Shown: positions 1-6,645, counted from the stretch's first letter. The stretch is 7,283 nt of DNA from Acidobacteriota bacterium (GCA_028876695.1 JAGWRH010000377.1:1-7283), one strand, 5' to 3'. Translations and numbers: made by a program. The notes: a model not told the origin generated them from the letters alone.

Positions 1-107
1 GGACGCGCGTCTAATCGATACAGTTCACGTGGCAATCGTTTTCGCCAGGCTCTCGCGATGCGGCTGTCTTTGCGTTTCCAGCTTCAAGCCGCGAGCGTCC
101 AGAATTC

Positions 108-137
108 TTGCATCCCCATTCACCCTTGGGATATAAA
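108..137 (+). promoter_or_regulatory. Possible sigma-70-type promoter for the quinoprotein gene
   Basis: TTGCAT (108-113) and TATAAA (132-137) are separated by 18 bases, giving a reasonable -35/-10 pair on the coding strand. Transcription would begin near 144 and leave a leader of about 115 bases before the ATG at 260. The match is by eye only, and the surrounding 1-259 contains no convincing gene. Confidence 0.35.
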
Positions 138-259
138 CGGCAGGCTATCGCTATCGTTCGACTCGCTCGCGGCAGCCGCGCTTCGCGAAACGCAGCGGTC
201 CGCTGGCGCGTCACACTACCTTCTGGTGTCGATGTTCCGAAAATCGGTGGGGGAATCGC

Positions 260-2098
260 ATGAATAAGACTGCACGTTGTATCGTCACGCTGCTGCTCGC
301 CGCTGTCATGGCGCCGCTGGCGCTGGCGCAGGTGGGGGGAGAGGAAACGCAGGCACCCGCGCAAGGGGCCGCTCCCGCGCGCCGCATCGCTCCGCCTCCC
401 GGCATGTTCATGGCGCCTCCGCCGCCGCATGGCACCGTGCAAAATTATCACCCTGTTACCAACGACATGCTCCTGCATCCGAGTCCTGACGACTGGCTCA
501 TGTACAGCCGCACCTACGATGCCTGGCGCTACAGCCCCCTGAAGGAAATCAACACCAAAACCGTCAAGGATCTGCGCATGGCCTGGGCTCTGGGCCTGCC
601 GGCCGGCACCACCGAGACCATTCCCATCGTGCACAACGGCGTGATGTACACCATCGTTCCCGGCGGCGACGTCATGGCCATCGACGCCACCAACGGCAAT
701 ATCGTCTGGGAATACGTCCGCAAATATAAAGAGCCCGCCCTCGGCCGTTCCGAACGCACCAAGACCATCGCCATTTATAAGGACATGGTTTACTTCACCG
801 CGCCCGATGGCTATGTCGTCGCGCTCGACGCTGCCACCGGCAACGTCAAATGGGAAACCTACAAGACCGACACGCAGAATACTTCCGGAGCGATCGTGGT
901 CGATGGCAACGTGGTTTCCGGCGGAACGTGCGGCAAGGGTCGCGAGAGCTGCTTCATCGAAGCCGATAATGCCGATACGGGACAAAAGGCGTGGCGTTTC
1001 TATATCGTCCCTGGTCCCGGCGATCCCGGTTACGATTCCTGGAACGGAGCCGATACAACCAACGACACCGCGTCCACCTGGGGACTGCCCGGAACCTTCG
1101 ATCCCGTTCGCGACGTGCTCTATTGGGGCACCGCCAATCCTTCGCCCTACGAGCGCCTCGCGCGCCACAACGGGAATCCCGACGGCACCTCGCGCGTCGC
1201 GCCCGCCGACCTTTACAGCAACTGCACCCTGGCGCTCGATCCCCACACCGGTAAGCTCTTCTGGTACTACCAGCATCTGCCGGCCGACGACTGGGATACA
1301 GACCACACCCACGAACGAACATTAGTCCGGGAAAAATTCGATCCCGATCCCAAGGCCGTGAAGTGGTACAACACCACCGTTCCGCGCGGCTCCATGCACG
1401 ACGTGGCGGCGATGGTCGGCGAAAGCGGCATCATGTTTGTGCTCGACCGTAACGACGGCACGTTCCTGTGGGCCGAGCCGATTCCCTACGACACGCCGAA
1501 TACCGCCATTTCCAATATCGATCCCAAAACCGGAAAGACGGAAATCAACTGGGACGTGGTGATGAAGCATCCCGGCGATCATCACGTGATCTGCTATTGG
1601 AACGGCCGCAGTTATTGGCCCACTGCCTATGACCCGGTGACGAATTCTCTCTACACCGGCTACGTGGACAACTGCCTGGACATGACCGCGAACACCACCA
1701 GCGGAATGCGCCACGGCATTCTGCGCGAGGGCCATCCGGCCGATTCCATTGCAGGAATCGCCAAAGTAAATCTCTCGACGGGCGAGATGACGCGTTTCGC
1801 CACGGGCATGTCTCCCGGAACGGGCAGTCTTCTGGCCACCGCCGGCGGACTGATCTTCCACGGCGATATCAACCGACACTTCAGCGCCTACGATGCTGCG
1901 AGCGGAAGGCAGCTCTGGGATTCGATTCTCGGCGGGCCGATTTCGGTGAGCACCATCACCTACGCGGTGAATGGCAGGCAGTACGTTTCCGTGATCACCG
2001 GAGACAATCTGGCCGAGCCCGTGCTGTCCCGGCAATCCGGCGTCTACCTGAATCGCGGGCAGAATACGATTTATACCTTCGCCCTGCCGCAGAAGTAA
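260..2098 (+). CDS. Exported PQQ-dependent alcohol dehydrogenase-like quinoprotein
   Basis: This 612-residue protein looks like a periplasmic quinoprotein of the methanol/ethanol dehydrogenase family, which oxidises alcohols or related substrates with PQQ and a bound metal. Residues 1-23 form a signal peptide (basic start, Leu/Ala core, ALA before Gln24). The rest shows repeated propeller motifs of the form A-x-D-x-x-T/N-G-x-x-x-W, for example near residues 141-152, 188-199 and 234-246, plus TGKLFW and SGRQLW. The GTANP motif contains Asn293, the expected metal ligand. DDWDTD at 343-348 aligns with the catalytic Asp region, making Asp346 the likely base and Asp348 the +2 Asp known from lanthanide-using relatives. 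The usual GAE/GGE glutamate motif appears replaced by a Cys224-x6-Cys231 segment. No CxxCH haem motif is present, so electrons would go to a separate acceptor. The start is supported by GGTGGGGGA at 246-254. No PQQ-synthesis or cytochrome gene lies nearby. Family assignment is firm; substrate, metal and even PQQ use are not. Confidence 0.9.
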   Translation: MNKTARCIVTLLLAAVMAPLALAQVGGEETQAPAQGAAPARRIAPPPGMFMAPPPPHGTVQNYHPVTNDMLLHPSPDDWLMYSRTYDAWRYSPLKEINTKTVKDLRMAWALGLPAGTTETIPIVHNGVMYTIVPGGDVMAIDATNGNIVWEYVRKYKEPALGRSERTKTIAIYKDMVYFTAPDGYVVALDAATGNVKWETYKTDTQNTSGAIVVDGNVVSGGTCGKGRESCFIEADNADTGQKAWRFYIVPGPGDPGYDSWNGADTTNDTASTWGLPGTFDPVRDVLYWGTANPSPYERLARHNGNPDGTSRVAPADLYSNCTLALDPHTGKLFWYYQHLPADDWDTDHTHERTLVREKFDPDPKAVKWYNTTVPRGSMHDVAAMVGESGIMFVLDRNDGTFLWAEPIPYDTPNTAISNIDPKTGKTEINWDVVMKHPGDHHVICYWNGRSYWPTAYDPVTNSLYTGYVDNCLDMTANTTSGMRHGILREGHPADSIAGIAKVNLSTGEMTRFATGMSPGTGSLLATAGGLIFHGDINRHFSAYDAASGRQLWDSILGGPISVSTITYAVNGRQYVSVITGDNLAEPVLSRQSGVYLNRGQNTIYTFALPQK

Positions 2099-2121
2099 TC
2101 CGGCTCGCTGGATTTGGATTT

Positions 2122-2142
2122 TCGCGCCGCGGCCCCGCGCGA
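2122..2142. repeat. GC-rich inverted repeat between convergent genes
   Basis: TCGCGC (2122-2127) and GCGCGA (2137-2142) can pair around a 9-base loop, with a T-run just before and an A-run just after. It lies in the 64-base gap between the ends of two converging genes, where a terminator would be expected. However, neither strand has a clear T-run after the stem, so it is not a textbook intrinsic terminator. It may simply slow or protect transcript ends. Confidence 0.35.
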
Positions 2143-2162
2143 CAAAAACGCAAGCATCTCGC

Positions 2163-2819
2163 CTAGGCGTGCGTCAGAGAACCAGGGCCGCGCTCTAGCG
2201 CGTTGCTCAGCCGCCGGATCGTTTCGCGCAAGCGTACCGCGAGATCGACCACCGTTTGCAGCCGCTGCGCGTCCGTTGCCCCGAGCCGTTCGCTGTGCCC
2301 CAGCACCAGCTCGGCGTTGCCCAGAATTCCCGTGAGCGGATTATTGATCTCATGCCGGAATATCGTGCCGAGATCGCCGTTCACCACCGCCCAAGGCGGA
2401 CCCAGCAGCGATTCGGACATGCGCGCCCAGCGGATTCGCCGCGCCAGAAGCGCGACAGCGAGCGAAACAAAATCCCCGGCGCGCGCCACGAATTCCACGT
2501 CGCCCTCGGCGACCATCGGCGCCGCCTCTGCCCGCCGCTGCAGCGGACCGAGAAAAATAACCGGTGCGAACGCGACGAACGGCCGCAGCGCATCCGGCAG
2601 AGGATCGCTTTCCACTAGGTCTCCGTCGATCAGAATCGCTTCCGGGGAATTCTGCGACGCGAGCAGCCGCAGTTCGGGCAAATTTGATGCGAGCGTCGCA
2701 CGGCAATCGTCGGACAGCGCCGAAAAAGCTCTTGCCAGGCGCTCGCCCAGCAATGCGTCGGCGACCGCGATCAGGGCACCGCGTTCCGAAACGACCGCGA
2801 GGTCGATGGCGAGGTTCAT
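2163..2819 (-). CDS. HisKA (DHp)-only signalling protein with degenerate receiver-like N-terminus
   Basis: This 218-residue protein has a full histidine kinase H-box, HEINNPL with His156, followed by a helical stretch to about residue 208 as in HisKA dimerisation/phosphotransfer domains. It stops there: there is no N-box, DxGxG or GxGLG motif, so it cannot bind ATP as a normal kinase. Residues 1-130 look like a receiver fold that has decayed. ILIDGDL (63-68) resembles the strand carrying the phospho-Asp, PVIFLG (86-91) the next strand, and VEFVARAGDF (108-117) the strand that normally carries the conserved Lys. The acidic pair near the N-terminus is missing (AVVSER). The ATG overlaps the stop of the upstream kinase as ATGA, so translation is probably coupled. 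A plausible role is a phosphotransferase between receivers, or a partner or inhibitor of the kinase. It is not a frameshifted kinase, because only 64 bases separate it from the converging gene. Function is inferred. Confidence 0.8.
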   Translation of the reverse strand: MNLAIDLAVVSERGALIAVADALLGERLARAFSALSDDCRATLASNLPELRLLASQNSPEAILIDGDLVESDPLPDALRPFVAFAPVIFLGPLQRRAEAAPMVAEGDVEFVARAGDFVSLAVALLARRIRWARMSESLLGPPWAVVNGDLGTIFRHEINNPLTGILGNAELVLGHSERLGATDAQRLQTVVDLAVRLRETIRRLSNALERGPGSLTHA

Positions 2820-4540
2820 CGCCGCGTATTCCTTCCACCTGCTCTGGTGCGCTTCACGATTGCGGTTTCGCCTTCGGCGCCGGAGAAGGCGGTTGTAGGT
2901 TCCGTTTTCTCTGGCCTCCGCCGCTCCAGCAGCTGGTTGGCGGCGAGCTTCAACTCCTCGACCAAAAACGGTTTTGCGAGATACGGCAAAGCGTTGGGTT
3001 CGAGAAATGCGCGCGTCTGCGGCGACAGCAGGTCTCCGGTGACGAACAGCATGCGATCGAGCAGCGGGCTCCCAGCGCGGCGCAGGCTGTTGTAAATCGC
3101 CTGCCCATCGATGCGCGGCATGCGCAGGTCGCAGATGACCAGGTCATATTGATTGCGCGACAGGCGCCGCAGCCCCTCCTGGCTGTCGAGCACGGCTTCC
3201 ACGCGGTGCCGGTCCTCGCGCAGCACGTCCGCAATCAGTTGGGCGACGGTGCGTTCGTCCTCGATCACCAGAATGCGCGCCGGAGATTTTATTTCGCTCC
3301 CTTCCGGCGCGCCGCTCGCCGCCGCTGGCTCGCGCGATTCCGCGGCCGGCGCGCCGGGAGCTTCCATGACGGGCAAAGTGACGACAAAACGCGCGCCCGA
3401 TGCCGGCTGGTTTTCGAAGGTGACCTCGCCATGGTGCTGCTGCACGATGCCGTACAAGATCGAAAGTCCCAGGCCGGTCCCCGCGCCCAAAGGCTTACTG
3501 GTGAAAAACGGATCGAAAATGCGCGAGGCGATTTCCGGCGGAATGCCAGGGCCGTCGTCGGAAACTTCGAGCACGATACGGCCGCGCGCCGCTGCTCCGG
3601 CCCTGTCCGCGACATGGCGGGTGCGAATCCATACGTGGCCATGGCCGCGGGATTCGAGAATCGCCTGTTCCGCGTTGACGAGCAGATTCAGCACCACCTG
3701 CTGCAGTTGATAGGGGTCGGCGAGCGTTGCCGGCAAACCGGGCGCGAGTTCGCACTGGACCACGATATCCTCGACGCGCAGCTCGTAGCTGCGCAAAGCC
3801 AGCGTGCGTTCGACGACTTCGTTCAGATCCACACGGGTTCTCTCGGAACGGGATTGGCGCGCGAAGTAAAGGAGGTTTTTTACGATTCTCCGCGCGCGTT
3901 CGGCCTCCTGATAAACCCGTTCCGCTTCGGATAAATGATCTGGCCGCAGACGCCTGCCGAGCAGAAGCTGCGTGTACCCCATGATGGCCGTAAGGGGGTT
4001 ATTCAGCTCGTGCGCGATTCCGGAGACGAGCTGGCCGAGCGCGGCCATTTTTTCAGTCTGTAACATATTGGATTGCCGTGCGGGCTGGACGGCGAAGGCG
4101 TCTTCGGCGCACAGCAAAAGACCCTCGGACCCAGGAAGTTTTGCCCGCAGCGCGACCCGCAAAGGAACGCCACTTTCAAGATGCGCGTCCACGATGCGCG
4201 GCAGCGGCGCGCCAGGTTGTTTCCACAGCTTGGAAAGTTCGTCCCGATCCGCGTGGAAGTGGATCTTCGGCATTCCCGAACGCCCGCTGGCTTTCGGCAA
4301 GCCGAGCAGTTCGCGAGCGCGAGCATTGGCGCGCTGAATCGCGCCGGCGCGGTCGATGATCAACAATGCTTCGGCGCTGGAGTCAAAGACCGCGTTGAAA
4401 GCTTCCTCTGCAGCCGCCTGATTCTTCAGGGGGATGCGACTTTTAGCGCGAGAGCGAGCGGGCGGGAGATTTTCCCGGTTCCGCGGCGGAGACGCGAGGA
4501 GTTCGTACACAGGCATCTGAAAGCCAGCGTCGCAAGCCAT
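2816..4540 (-). CDS. Hybrid sensor histidine kinase (PAS-HisKA-HATPase-receiver)
   Basis: This 574-residue protein has no signal peptide or membrane helix, so it is probably cytoplasmic. A PAS-like sensor lies at about 45-150. The HisKA domain has the H-box HELNNPL with phospho-accepting His177. The ATPase domain has the N-box with Asn285 and Asn289, DDGPGIP at 328-334, FDPFF at 342-346 and GAGTGLGLS at 352-360. A linker rich in Ala, Pro and Glu leads to a C-terminal receiver (about 422-540) with the acidic pair Glu427/Asp428, phospho-Asp471, Thr501 and Lys523, so the receiver looks active. The kinase core is NtrB-like. The frame stays open upstream to 5149, but that stretch overlaps the activator gene in another frame and reads as low-complexity Arg-rich sequence. 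The ATG at 4540 was chosen because it overlaps the stop of a small upstream ORF (TGATG) and follows a GGGCGGTGG tract; ATG 4516 is the alternative. The downstream gene begins within its stop codon. The likely partner is the NtrC-family activator upstream. Confidence 0.93.
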   Translation of the reverse strand: MACDAGFQMPVYELLASPPRNRENLPPARSRAKSRIPLKNQAAAEEAFNAVFDSSAEALLIIDRAGAIQRANARARELLGLPKASGRSGMPKIHFHADRDELSKLWKQPGAPLPRIVDAHLESGVPLRVALRAKLPGSEGLLLCAEDAFAVQPARQSNMLQTEKMAALGQLVSGIAHELNNPLTAIMGYTQLLLGRRLRPDHLSEAERVYQEAERARRIVKNLLYFARQSRSERTRVDLNEVVERTLALRSYELRVEDIVVQCELAPGLPATLADPYQLQQVVLNLLVNAEQAILESRGHGHVWIRTRHVADRAGAAARGRIVLEVSDDGPGIPPEIASRIFDPFFTSKPLGAGTGLGLSILYGIVQQHHGEVTFENQPASGARFVVTLPVMEAPGAPAAESREPAAASGAPEGSEIKSPARILVIEDERTVAQLIADVLREDRHRVEAVLDSQEGLRRLSRNQYDLVICDLRMPRIDGQAIYNSLRRAGSPLLDRMLFVTGDLLSPQTRAFLEPNALPYLAKPFLVEELKLAANQLLERRRPEKTEPTTAFSGAEGETAIVKRTRAGGRNTRR

Positions 4541-4668
4541 CACCACCGCCCGTAAACGATCCAATAGCCCGAAAGCAGCGCGAGGCCAATGGTGATCGCG
4601 TATTCGAGGCCGCGACGAATGGCGCGCGTGACTTTCGAGCTCCCGGTGATATTCCACGCCGTGCGCAT
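4540..4668 (-). CDS. Possible small membrane peptide, 42 residues, coupled to the kinase
   Basis: A short open frame begins at ATG 4668 and ends in a TGA whose last base is the first base of the kinase ATG (TGATG), a typical translational-coupling arrangement. The peptide has a basic N-terminal half (K-V-T-R-A-I-R-R) followed by a hydrophobic stretch at about residues 24-39 (AITIGLALLSGYWIVY) and a G-R-W end, as expected of a single-pass membrane peptide with the positive side inside. About 79% of its codons end in G or C, like the neighbours. I recognise no family. It could anchor or signal to the otherwise soluble kinase, or be the relic of a lost membrane segment of that kinase. No strong ribosome binding site precedes ATG 4668. 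If the sigma-54 site just upstream is real, the transcript would start almost at this ATG. Either the peptide is translated leaderless or the frame is part of the kinase leader. Confidence 0.45.
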   Translation of the reverse strand: MRTAWNITGSSKVTRAIRRGLEYAITIGLALLSGYWIVYGRW

Positions 4669-4854
4669 GCACGACTGCTTGCACACACGTCGCCAAGCGG
4701 CGTTCCGTTAAAGTGGCGCGTTTTCTGGAAGTTGAGTTCCGGCGGTGAGGAACGAAACGGACGCCTTTCCCAGTTCGAAACGCAGGCCGGGCGATCTTCC
4801 CGACTAGGAACCGAGCGAGGACGCCCTGTGAGTCAATATCGAGGTTCGAAGCAG
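4669..4854 (-). other. Gap between activator and kinase genes
   Basis: This 186-base stretch after the activator stop has no convincing coding frame and no stem with a following T-run. Apart from the -24/-12 match near its downstream end, nothing else stands out. A TTGACT near 4832 lacks a matching -10 at the right distance. Confidence 0.5.
4680..4695 (-). promoter_or_regulatory. Candidate sigma-54 (-24/-12) promoter ahead of the kinase
   Basis: Read on the minus strand, TGGCGA, five bases, then GTGCA places GG (4694-4693) and GC (4682-4681) exactly 10 bases apart, as sigma-54 promoters require. The invariant TGGC and TGCA cores match. The predicted start is about 4669, giving the kinase a leader of about 130 bases. 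It lies in the 186-base gap between the activator and kinase genes, in the right orientation, and shares the GTGCA -12 element with the stronger site near 6300. The -24 element is imperfect at its last two bases. Confidence 0.5.
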
Positions 4855-6255
4855 TTAATTGGAGCGCGATTCGGAATCGTACTGCTTGAGTTTGCGGTAG
4901 AGGGTGGTCTTCCCAATTCCGAGCAGGCGCGCGGCGGCCAGCTTGTCGCCGGAAGATTCGCGCAGGGCGCGCAGAATGGCGCGGCGCTCCAGTTCTTCGA
5001 GGGGCAAGAGTTCGTCCGATTGCGGTAAACGGTCGTGACCGCCGTAGTGCAGGTTGGACGGCAAGTCGCCAACGTGCAAGATGGGGCCGGAGCCGAGGGC
5101 AACGGCGCGCTCGATGGCGTTCTCCAGCTCGCGAACATTGCCCGGCCAATCGTAGGCGATCAGTCGGGCCATGGCATCCTCGGAAATCGTGCGAATGCGG
5201 CCATTCGGTTCACTGAATTTTTCGAGGAACGCGTTCACCAGGAGCGGAATATCGGTTTTTCGTTCGCGCAGGGGCGGCATTTTGATCTGCACCACGTTCA
5301 GGCGGAAGAACAGGTCCTGCCGGAATTGCCCCTGGCGTACGGCTGCTTCCAGGTCACGGTTTGTGGCGGCAATCACGCGCGCGGCGATGGGGACCCGCTC
5401 GGTGGAACCGACGGGCTTGATCTCCCGCTCCTGCAGGGCGCGGAGGAGCTTGGCTTGCAGATCGACGGGCAAATCGCCGATTTCATCGAGAAAGAGAGTG
5501 CCATTCCCGGCGGCCTCCATCAGTCCCGGTTTCGAGTGCATCGCTCCCGTAAATGCGCCCTTGACGTAGCCAAACAGCTCGGATTCGATCAAGGTGGGTA
5601 CCAGCGCGGAGCAATCGACCGGAACAAACGGCCTGTTCTTGCGGAGACCGGAGAAGTGAATGGATCGAGCGACGAGCTCCTTCCCGGTGCCGCTCTCGCC
5701 GAGGATCAGCACGGGGTAATGGTGCTGGCTCACTTTTTCGATCAGCCGGTACACGCGCACCATCTTGTGGGAAACGCCGAGAAGACCTCCGAAACCGGGA
5801 CGCGAGTTCAATTGCTCGCGAAGAACCCGGTTTTCCTGGTCGATTTCAATGGACCGGATCACGCGATCGATTTTGTTGCGCAGCTCGGGAACGTGAAAAG
5901 GCTTGGTAATGTAGTCAGCGGCACCCCGGCGGATGGCATCGACGGCGCTTTCGATCGTTCCGTACTGCGTCAGGACCATGACCGCTGTTTGCGGATAGGA
6001 CTCGCGTACACGCTTGAGCAGTTCGAACCCTCCGATTTGCGGAACGCGCAGATCGGTGATCACCAGATCGATCGGAGACTGGTCCAGAATTTCGAGCGCC
6101 TGTTCGGTGGTCGATGCGGTTCGGGTGCGCAGCCCGGCGTCGGCCACAACATCGCGGCAAAGATTGCGAGTAGTGTCCTCGTCGTCGACGATCAGAATGG
6201 TCGCCGCGGCGGGTTGCTGGTTCGGAAGCGCAGGTTCCACTCCAGTGGCAGCCAT
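4855..6255 (-). CDS. NtrC-family sigma-54-dependent response regulator
   Basis: This 466-residue protein has the full NtrC layout. The receiver (about 18-135) has the acidic pair Asp24/Asp25, phospho-Asp68, Thr96 and Lys118. The AAA+ domain (about 157-385) has Walker A GESGTGK (186-192), the sigma-54 contact loop GAFTGA (233-238), Walker B LFLDE (254-258), the ATNRDL segment (297-302) and PGNVREL (371-377). The C-terminal Fis-type helix-turn-helix (about 436-457) reads DKLAAARLLGIGKTTLYRKL. It should bind enhancer sites and use ATP to open sigma-54 promoters when phosphorylated. The frame extends to an ATG at 6309, but 6255 is preferred: AAAAGGGG sits six bases before it, and the upstream ATG would overlap a near-consensus sigma-54 promoter. 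The hybrid kinase downstream on the same strand is the likely phosphodonor. A sigma-54 promoter for its own gene suggests autoregulation. Targets are unknown. Confidence 0.95.
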   Translation of the reverse strand: MAATGVEPALPNQQPAAATILIVDDEDTTRNLCRDVVADAGLRTRTASTTEQALEILDQSPIDLVITDLRVPQIGGFELLKRVRESYPQTAVMVLTQYGTIESAVDAIRRGAADYITKPFHVPELRNKIDRVIRSIEIDQENRVLREQLNSRPGFGGLLGVSHKMVRVYRLIEKVSQHHYPVLILGESGTGKELVARSIHFSGLRKNRPFVPVDCSALVPTLIESELFGYVKGAFTGAMHSKPGLMEAAGNGTLFLDEIGDLPVDLQAKLLRALQEREIKPVGSTERVPIAARVIAATNRDLEAAVRQGQFRQDLFFRLNVVQIKMPPLRERKTDIPLLVNAFLEKFSEPNGRIRTISEDAMARLIAYDWPGNVRELENAIERAVALGSGPILHVGDLPSNLHYGGHDRLPQSDELLPLEELERRAILRALRESSGDKLAAARLLGIGKTTLYRKLKQYDSESRSN

Positions 6256-6261
6256 CGAATT

Positions 6262-6269
6262 CCCCTTTT
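6262..6269 (-). promoter_or_regulatory. Ribosome binding site that sets the activator start
   Basis: AAAAGGGG on the minus strand ends six bases before ATG 6255. It lies between the predicted sigma-54 transcript start (about 6282) and the start codon, which favours 6255 over the upstream in-frame ATG at 6309. Confidence 0.7.
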
Positions 6270-6292
6270 CCCGACGCGACTTCCGATTCGAG

Positions 6293-6308
6293 TGCACGGC
6301 GCGTGCCA
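6293..6308 (-). promoter_or_regulatory. Near-consensus sigma-54 (-24/-12) promoter of the activator gene
   Basis: On the minus strand the sequence reads TGGCAC, five bases (GCGCC), then GTGCA, against the known consensus TGGCAC-N5-TTGCA. Only the first T of the -12 element differs. GG (6307-6306) and GC (6295-6294) are 10 bases apart as required. The C at -12 predicts transcription from about 6282, giving a leader of about 27 bases that contains the ribosome binding site. Confidence 0.75.
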
Positions 6309-6360
6309 AATTAGGAACCAGGACGCGATGAGCCTGCGGAAGTTGCGCGGAATCGCATCA

Positions 6361-6386
6361 CTTTGGCTAGCGAACTTTGGTCCAAA
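6361..6386. repeat. CTTTGG direct repeat with CCAAA inverted copy
   Basis: CTTTGG occurs at 6361-6366 and 6375-6380, 14 bases apart, and the second copy forms the dyad TTTGG-T-CCAAA (6376-6386). It lies roughly 80-105 bases upstream of the predicted activator transcript start, the usual range for enhancer sites of sigma-54 activators. The arms are short and could be chance. Confidence 0.35.
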
Positions 6387-6448
6387 ATGGAACGAAGCGC
6401 AAGCTCGTAAAACTACGCAGTCTGCTAACCGCTTCCACTGCAGTCTTG

Positions 6449-6467
6449 TACCGGAATGGGAACGGTA
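6449..6467. repeat. Dyad TACCG-N9-CGGTA, possible activator site
   Basis: TACCG (6449-6453) and CGGTA (6463-6467) form a perfect five-base dyad around nine unpaired bases, a layout common for dimeric regulators. It lies about 167-185 bases upstream of the predicted activator transcript start. No second copy was found in the window. Confidence 0.35.
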
Positions 6468-6538
6468 TGATTCCCGAATTGGGATTAGAGCTCTCCCGTC
6501 CGTGCTTCGCGTCTTTCCTGCCCCAAGGATTCTGGCTG

Positions 6539-6558
6539 CCGGCTGGGATTTTAGCCGG
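6539..6558. repeat. Six-base hairpin in the divergent region
   Basis: CCGGCT (6539-6544) and AGCCGG (6553-6558) can pair around an eight-base loop ending in TTTT. It could be an RNA stem in a leader or a protein site. No T-run follows the stem on the plus strand, so I do not call it a terminator. Confidence 0.3.
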
Positions 6559-6645
6559 AACTAAGGTCCAATCCGAGTTGCAGACGAACCGAGCGGGCGA
6601 TTCAAACCGCTTCGATCGCGCGGGAATTCTCGTTTCGTGGGCGGC

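Noticed and set aside
30..46. TGGCA followed by TTCGC, resembling a sigma-54 promoter upstream of the quinoprotein gene
   Set aside because: GG and GC are 11 bases apart rather than the strictly required 10.
1..267. Plus-strand frame open from the window edge to 267
   Set aside because: The translation is not protein-like and it would overlap the start of the quinoprotein gene; I cannot support it as the tail of an upstream gene.
11..1312. Long minus-strand open frame of 433 codons
   Set aside because: It lies antisense to the clearly recognisable quinoprotein gene, has Gly/Val/Arg-rich low-complexity content and no known motif; such shadows are common in GC-rich genes.
2564..3934. Plus-strand open frame of 456 codons
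   Set aside because: Antisense shadow of the kinase and the HisKA-only gene; Arg/Ala-rich without motifs.
4541..5149. Extension of the kinase frame upstream to ATG 5149
   Set aside because: It would overlap the activator gene by about 295 bases in another frame, and its translation is Arg-rich and not protein-like; the TGATG start at 4540 is better supported.
6256..6309. Extension of the activator to ATG 6309
   Set aside because: The added 18 residues precede the receiver without homology and overlap the sigma-54 promoter; the ribosome binding site supports 6255.
5035..6564. Plus-strand open frame of 509 codons
   Set aside because: Antisense to the NtrC-family gene, whose motifs are unmistakable; the plus-strand translation shows no domain.
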